Shown here: positions 60,236 through 64,000 of the stretch, one piece after another | Layout: each line of letters begins with the position of its first letter | Position numbering within the stretch: position 1 is the stretch's first letter | Source of the DNA: Paenibacillus_I sp035510375 | GTDB taxonomy: Bacteria > Bacillota > Bacilli > Paenibacillales > Paenibacillaceae | Length of the DNA: 64,000 bases | Assembly (NCBI RefSeq): GCF_035510375.1 | Contig: NZ_DATKHG010000035.1 | Strand: one strand, 5' to 3' | The notes under the pieces: model-generated | What the model saw: only the letters and a program-made list of their open reading frames with translations | Databases searched by the model: none | What the model was told of the DNA's origin: nothing | Position numbers and translations under genes: made by a program

Positions 60236-61987
60236 ATGCGTCAATCGAGACAGCCGACGGCCGAACCCATTGCGATTGCATTCGCCTTCCTCTTAATGGC
60301 CGTCTACGTATCGCCCTTGTTTATTCTCGGTGAAGACGCGCATATCCGGGTACATGACAATCTGGATTCGAATATCGCCTGGTACAAGGTGCTGGTGGGC
60401 AGCGGACAATGGTTCGGCGGTGTCCGTTCCACCATTCCGCAGGTGATCAACGGCTTGCCGCGAAATGCATTCGGTACCGAATTCAGCGGCATCGTCCTGC
60501 TTCATGCGCTCTTTCCGTCCATGCAGGCATATGCGTTAAGCCAAACCGTTACGCGGATCGTTGCGTTTATCGGGATGTACCTGCTTCTCCGCACGCACTT
60601 CGTTAAGGAAGCCGATGCTTGGCCGATCCGTGTATTCGGATCGCTCGCCTTCGCTTTGACGCCGTTCTGGCCTTCGGGAATGCTCAGTACGCTCGGACAC
60701 CCGCTGGCCTTATGGGCTTTTCTGAACATTCGCGCCCGCCGGTCTTCCTGGCGGGAGTGGCTGACGCTCGGCCTTCTGCCGCTCTATTCGAGTTTGGTTC
60801 TCGGCTTTTTTTTCTTCCTGGCTGCCGTCGGCGCGCTTTGGCTTCGCGACCTGCTCGTGAAACGGGAATTCAATGCGCCCTTTCTCGGAAGCATTGCCTT
60901 CATGACGGCCGTTTTCCTTCTGATCGATTACAGGCTGCTGCTGTCTCTCGTTCTGGCCGAAGAGCCGACGAGCCGCAATGAGTTTTTCAACTCCTACTTC
61001 AACTTCAGGCAAAGCGTCCGGCATACGTTCCTCCATTTCGCCCTCGGTCACAACCATGTGGAAACGGTCCATACGAAAGTGATCTTGCCGGTGACCATCC
61101 TCGTATCCGTGTTATGCGCGGCGCGGCGGCAATGGGACCGTACGGCACGGATGTTTGCCCTGCTGCTCGGCGTTAACTTTGCCCTTTCCGCCTGGTACGC
61201 GTTCTGGTTCAACAAGGCATGGAAGCCGCTGAAGGAACAAATCAGCCTGCTCACCACCTTCAATTTTGCGCGTTTTCACTTTCTTCGCCCGCTGGTCATC
61301 TATTTGGGGTTCGCTTTGGCCTGTTTGATCCTGTGGCGATGGGGGCGCATGGGCAGGTCGCTCGTCATCATCGCTCTGGGCCTCCAGCTTCACGTATTGT
61401 TCCAATCGAACGATGAGCACGTGCAGCGCAAGCTTAATTCGCCGAGCTTCCGGCAATTTTATGCGGTAGACCAATTCGCCGGCATACGCGAAGCGATCGG
61501 GCTGCCGCAGCGCAACTACCGGGTGGCGAGCATCGGGCTGCATCCGGCCGTGGCGCAATATAACGGATTTTACACCCTGGACACCTACAACAACTTTTAT
61601 CCGCTGACATACAAACACCGTTTTCGTCAAATAATAGCAAAGGAATTGGCGAAAAACGCCGGCCTCCGCAAGTATTTCGATTATTGGGGAGGACGCTGCT
61701 ACGTTTTTGTCGACGAGCTCGGCATGAAATTCGATTACCGCAAAGACAGCAAGAAGCAAATTCGTCATTTGCAGCTGGATATGAACACTTTCAAAGAGAT
61801 GGGTGGGCGCTTCATCTTCTCTGCCGTACCGATTCTCAACAGCGCGGACAATCAATTGAGATTGTTCGGGATCTTCGATCACCGGCAGTCCGCATGGCGC
61901 ATCTACGTATATGAAGTGAATCATGTGCACAGGAGGCAAGGATACCATGAATCGGCCGCTTCTTACCATTGTCGTTCCTTGTTATAA
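60236..61987 (+). CDS. DUF6044/YkoS-like polytopic membrane protein
   Basis: A 583-residue protein with about ten transmembrane helices in the first 400 residues and a soluble extracytoplasmic C-terminal part (FRQFYAVDQFAGIREAIGLP, YFDYWGGRCYVFVDELG). The early HDNLDSNIAWYKVL and acidic residues are typical of GT-C glycosyltransferase-like proteins such as YkoS and YfhO. In Bacillus, YkoS pairs with the lipid-carrier glycosyltransferase YkoT; here a YkoT-like gene overlaps the 3' end by 41 bases. It probably transfers a sugar from undecaprenyl phosphate to an outer acceptor such as teichoic acid. Confidence 0.82.
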   Translation: MRQSRQPTAEPIAIAFAFLLMAVYVSPLFILGEDAHIRVHDNLDSNIAWYKVLVGSGQWFGGVRSTIPQVINGLPRNAFGTEFSGIVLLHALFPSMQAYALSQTVTRIVAFIGMYLLLRTHFVKEADAWPIRVFGSLAFALTPFWPSGMLSTLGHPLALWAFLNIRARRSSWREWLTLGLLPLYSSLVLGFFFFLAAVGALWLRDLLVKREFNAPFLGSIAFMTAVFLLIDYRLLLSLVLAEEPTSRNEFFNSYFNFRQSVRHTFLHFALGHNHVETVHTKVILPVTILVSVLCAARRQWDRTARMFALLLGVNFALSAWYAFWFNKAWKPLKEQISLLTTFNFARFHFLRPLVIYLGFALACLILWRWGRMGRSLVIIALGLQLHVLFQSNDEHVQRKLNSPSFRQFYAVDQFAGIREAIGLPQRNYRVASIGLHPAVAQYNGFYTLDTYNNFYPLTYKHRFRQIIAKELAKNAGLRKYFDYWGGRCYVFVDELGMKFDYRKDSKKQIRHLQLDMNTFKEMGGRFIFSAVPILNSADNQLRLFGIFDHRQSAWRIYVYEVNHVHRRQGYHESAASYHCRSLL

Positions 61988-62969
61988 CGAAGAAGAAGTG
62001 CTGCCGGAAACATGCCGGCAGCTACGGGGAGTATTGCATGATTTGGTTGGAGAACAGCTGGCGGCGCCCGCGAGCAAACTGCTGTTTGTCGATGACGGCA
62101 GCAAGGACGGCACATGGTCCATGATCACGGCGGAACATGCCAATCATCCGGAGGTGACGGGGTTAAAGCTGGCTCGCAATGTCGGACACCAGAAGGCGCT
62201 GCTTGCCGGTTTGGAGGCCGCATGCGCGCACTCCGACTGCGTCGTATCGATCGACGCCGATTTGCAGGACGACATCCGAAGCATCAGGGACTTTATTCTC
62301 AAGTTTCATGAAGGCTTCGATGTCGTTTACGGCGTTCGGGCCTGCCGACAGTCGGACACCTGGTTTAAACGAACGTCGGCGCTCGCTTTTTACGGGCTCA
62401 TGACGCGAATCGGGATTCAATTGATTCCCAATCATGCGGATTTCCGCTTAATGTCCAAACGCGCGGTACGGGAGCTTTGCCGTTACGGCGAAACGAACGT
62501 TTTTCTCCGCGGCATCGTGCCGTTAGTCGGTTTTTCGGCGACTCAGGTGTTTTACGATCGGAAAGAGCGTTTGGCCGGAAGATCAAAATACGGGATCAGG
62601 AAAATGCTGTCTTTTGCTTTTGACGGCATCGCCTCGTTCAGCGTGGCGCCCATCCGTTTCGTCACCTCCCTTGGCCTTGCATTGCTTGCCATGAGTATCG
62701 TGGCAGGGGGCTATGCCCTCTTTCAGAAATGGGCCGGAGAAACGAACGCAGGCTGGACATCTCTCATCGTCTCCGTTTGGTTTCTGGGCGCGCTTCAACT
62801 GCTGGGGATCGGCATTATAGGGGAATACATGGGCAAAATCTTTGTCGAAGTCAAACGCAGACCGAAATATGCGGTAGAAATCGATTTATATTCACCGGCT
62901 TCCGAATCGGCCGCACGGAATCGCCGTCACTATTCGCTCACCAAAAGGCACTCAGTTCTGATCAAATGA
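61947..62969 (+). CDS. Undecaprenyl-phosphate glycosyltransferase, CsbB/YkoT/GtrB-like
   Basis: A 340-residue membrane GT2 enzyme. The catalytic domain has LLTIVVPCYNEEEVL, FVDDGSKDGTW, SIDADLQDD and RKERLAGRSKYGIRKM, and two C-terminal transmembrane helices follow (about 235-257 and 270-292), the layout of enzymes that load glucose or GlcNAc onto undecaprenyl phosphate. The ATG at 61947 is preceded by AGGAGG. It overlaps the YkoS-like gene upstream and the GtrA-like gene downstream. Confidence 0.92.
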   Translation: MNRPLLTIVVPCYNEEEVLPETCRQLRGVLHDLVGEQLAAPASKLLFVDDGSKDGTWSMITAEHANHPEVTGLKLARNVGHQKALLAGLEAACAHSDCVVSIDADLQDDIRSIRDFILKFHEGFDVVYGVRACRQSDTWFKRTSALAFYGLMTRIGIQLIPNHADFRLMSKRAVRELCRYGETNVFLRGIVPLVGFSATQVFYDRKERLAGRSKYGIRKMLSFAFDGIASFSVAPIRFVTSLGLALLAMSIVAGGYALFQKWAGETNAGWTSLIVSVWFLGALQLLGIGIIGEYMGKIFVEVKRRPKYAVEIDLYSPASESAARNRRHYSLTKRHSVLIK

Positions 62970-63406
62970 AACCGGAACGCGAGTGGCTTCGGCATTCGTT
63001 CGTGCGTTTTGCATTGGCCGGTGCAATCAATACGCTGATCGGTACGACGATAATCGTTGCCTTCCGTTACGGGGCGGGCTGGACATACGGAATGTCGACG
63101 TTCTTCGGCAACGCCGCCGGCGCTTCGGTAAGCTTTCTCCTCAATAAAGCCTATACGTTCCGAAGCGGTGTGCCGCCTTCCACGGCGGCAGTGCGTTTTA
63201 TTGCGGTGGTGCTGATTTGCTACTTCCTGGCGTACAACTTGGGATTACGGGCTGCCGTGATATTGTTGAACGCCATCGGGATGTCCGATCTGCCGGTTGA
63301 AGACCATGCGATACTGTTTGGAATCTGCCTTTACACGCTGCTCAATTACTGGGGACAGAAGTTATTCGTTTTTAGAGACCGCACACCGGTCGGCAACCAG
63401 GCCTAA
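62966..63406 (+). CDS. GtrA-like polyprenol-linked sugar flippase
   Basis: A 146-residue protein with four transmembrane helices and the GtrA pattern: FVRFALAGAINTLIGTTII, then FLLNKAYTFRSG, and LLNYWGQKLFVFRD at the C-terminus. It is thought to flip the lipid-linked sugar made by the preceding enzyme. Its ATG overlaps the preceding stop (ATGA at 62966-62969). The last helix ends with the conserved FxFR. Confidence 0.92.
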   Translation: MKPEREWLRHSFVRFALAGAINTLIGTTIIVAFRYGAGWTYGMSTFFGNAAGASVSFLLNKAYTFRSGVPPSTAAVRFIAVVLICYFLAYNLGLRAAVILLNAIGMSDLPVEDHAILFGICLYTLLNYWGQKLFVFRDRTPVGNQA

Positions 63407-63506
63407 CGCGATTTGCAAGAAAATGACCTCGCCCTTGCCGTATAAAATATCGCGCTTTGCCCCACCTTAACCGAGTACGAAAAAATTCACCCGGGAGGGA
63501 AACGCC

Positions 63507-63821
63507 ATGAATAACCAACAAAATGCGCAAAGCACGCAGCAGAACGCCCAACAGCTTCAGCAGCAAGCGCAGCAAACCGCGCAGCAGGCACAGCAGTCTA
63601 CGCAGCAGGCGGCCCAGCAGGGCGCTCAGGCTTTCCAACAGGCGCAGCAAGCCGAGCAATCGTCGGTTGCGGCCCAGCAATTGTCGCAGCAAGCGCAACA
63701 GGCTGAGAACGCCAGCGCCCAGCAGCTGCAGCAAGCGCGGCAAGCCGCCGCTCAATCCGGGCAAGCGAGCAATCGCGCCCAGTCCCAAGCTTCCGCTTAT
63801 CAGGAACAAAGCCTGCAATAA
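63507..63821 (+). CDS. Gln/Ala-rich low-complexity protein (104 aa)
   Basis: By my count 44 of 104 residues are Gln, and most of the rest is Ala and Ser, arranged in AQQ and QQAQQ units. The DNA repeats CAG/GCN codons, yet the reading frame is clean, begins with ATG nine bases after GGGAGGG, and ends at a TAA followed by a hairpin, so it is probably a real gene. It has no signal peptide and no membrane segment; the only aromatic residues are one Phe and one Tyr. Similar low-complexity proteins occur in spore coats and small stress proteins. No function is assigned. Confidence 0.65.
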   Translation: MNNQQNAQSTQQNAQQLQQQAQQTAQQAQQSTQQAAQQGAQAFQQAQQAEQSSVAAQQLSQQAQQAENASAQQLQQARQAAAQSGQASNRAQSQASAYQEQSLQ

Positions 63822-63832
63822 GCGCGCAGTAC

Positions 63833-63861
63833 GAGAACCCGCCGGCCGCCGGCGGGTTCTC
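63833..63861. terminator. Perfect hairpin after the Gln-rich gene
   Basis: The arms 63833-63846 and 63848-63861 (GAGAACCCGCCGGC and its complement) are perfect over 14 bases around one base. There is no T-tract on either strand. It probably marks the end of the transcript. Confidence 0.6.
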
Positions 63862-63936
63862 CTCAATCGATCGACTGTTATGGACACAGCCGGTTTTAAG
63901 GAAACATACGCGATTAAACTGGAGGTATTGGTTGAA

Positions 63937-64000
63937 ATGAACGCATATCGAGCTCAAGAAGTTGCCGCTTCGCCAATCATGGCTAATGTGACTTATGATG
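63937..64000 (+). CDS. 5' end of an unidentified gene (runs off the window)
   Basis: An open frame starts at ATG 63937, eleven bases after GGAGG, and continues to the window end. The first residues, MNAYRAQEVAASPIMANVTYD, do not identify a family. An in-frame TTG at 63928 lies too close to the ribosome binding site to be likely. Only 21 codons are visible. Confidence 0.45.
   Translation, partial: MNAYRAQEVAASPIMANVTYD

Noticed and set aside
1..64000. tRNA, rRNA, riboswitch or mobile element
   Set aside because: No recognisable tRNA cloverleaf, rRNA segment, known riboswitch core, transposase or terminal inverted repeat was found by reading; small structured RNAs could still be missed without a covariance search.

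Overview
The window looks like a chromosomal segment of a spore-forming Bacillota of the Paenibacillaceae type (Paenibacillus/Cohnella-like). This is inferred from strong AAGGAGG ribosome binding sites, a SpoVR homologue, a YesM/YesN two-component pair, many CUT1 sugar transporters without their own ATPase, HflK/HflC, and GC-rich coding DNA. No rRNA, tRNA, CRISPR array or intact insertion sequence was seen.

Layout. (1) 0.6-8.4 kb: a decayed GH32 fructosidase gene and an SDR/mannonate-dehydratase chimera on the + strand face a minus-strand CUT1 sugar operon (binding protein, two permeases, class II aldolase, DeoR regulator). Both sides carry cre-like sites. (2) 8.6-11.8 kb: an orphan NitT/TauT-type binding protein, a gene-relic zone with a 38-bp direct repeat, and an MFS transporter. 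(3) 11.8-27.4 kb: one apparent ~15.5-kb minus-strand operon. It starts at a promoter whose spacer is exactly a 17-bp palindrome and ends at a terminator behind a family 8 polysaccharide lyase. It encodes exopolysaccharide assembly (Wzz-like, BY-kinase-like, flippase, polymerase/ligase, three GT2 enzymes, a beta-propeller protein). It then continues into a RiPP-like cassette: nucleotidyltransferase, HPr-kinase-like protein, PqqD-like RRE, ABC exporter, a 29-residue precursor-like peptide that was not called as a gene before, an attenuator hairpin, and a SipW-like S26 peptidase. The accessory genes resemble Bacillales lasso-peptide clusters, but the lasso cyclase and B2 protease are absent and the core would be very short. 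This is the best candidate for an undescribed system.

(4) 27.4-36 kb: hflKC, a frameshifted HemAT aerotaxis receptor, remnants of a NarL-type kinase and of its response regulator with internal deletions, a PAS-GGDEF-EAL protein, SpoVR and a small membrane protein. (5) 36-38.6 kb: MATE exporter, DUF2269-like protein, small hypothetical. (6) 38.8-49.4 kb: a minus-strand CUT2 sugar operon (TIM-barrel isomerase, binding protein, two Gfo/Idh/MocA oxidoreductases, ATPase, permease) that ends in a chemoreceptor and a ROK regulator. (7) 49.5-55 kb: a second CUT1 operon with an isomerase and a zinc alcohol dehydrogenase. (8) 55.1-58.5 kb: divergent yesN-like and yesM-like genes. The promoters of operons 6 and 7 share two sequence blocks at identical spacing to each other and to the -10 box, which points to joint control, most simply by the YesN-like regulator. 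(9) 58.6-64 kb: a phosphodiesterase-like lipoprotein, a DUF6044/YkoS-like membrane protein, a CsbB/YkoT-like undecaprenyl-phosphate glycosyltransferase, a GtrA-like flippase, a Gln/Ala-rich small protein and the start of an unidentified gene.

The window holds several broken genes. Three of the breaks are one-base changes in homopolymers (G6 near 1896, G3 near 2987, A7 near 30407), so sequencing error must be excluded there. The internal deletions and the gene fusion cannot be explained that way. Gene starts were adjusted by hand to ribosome binding sites where stated.
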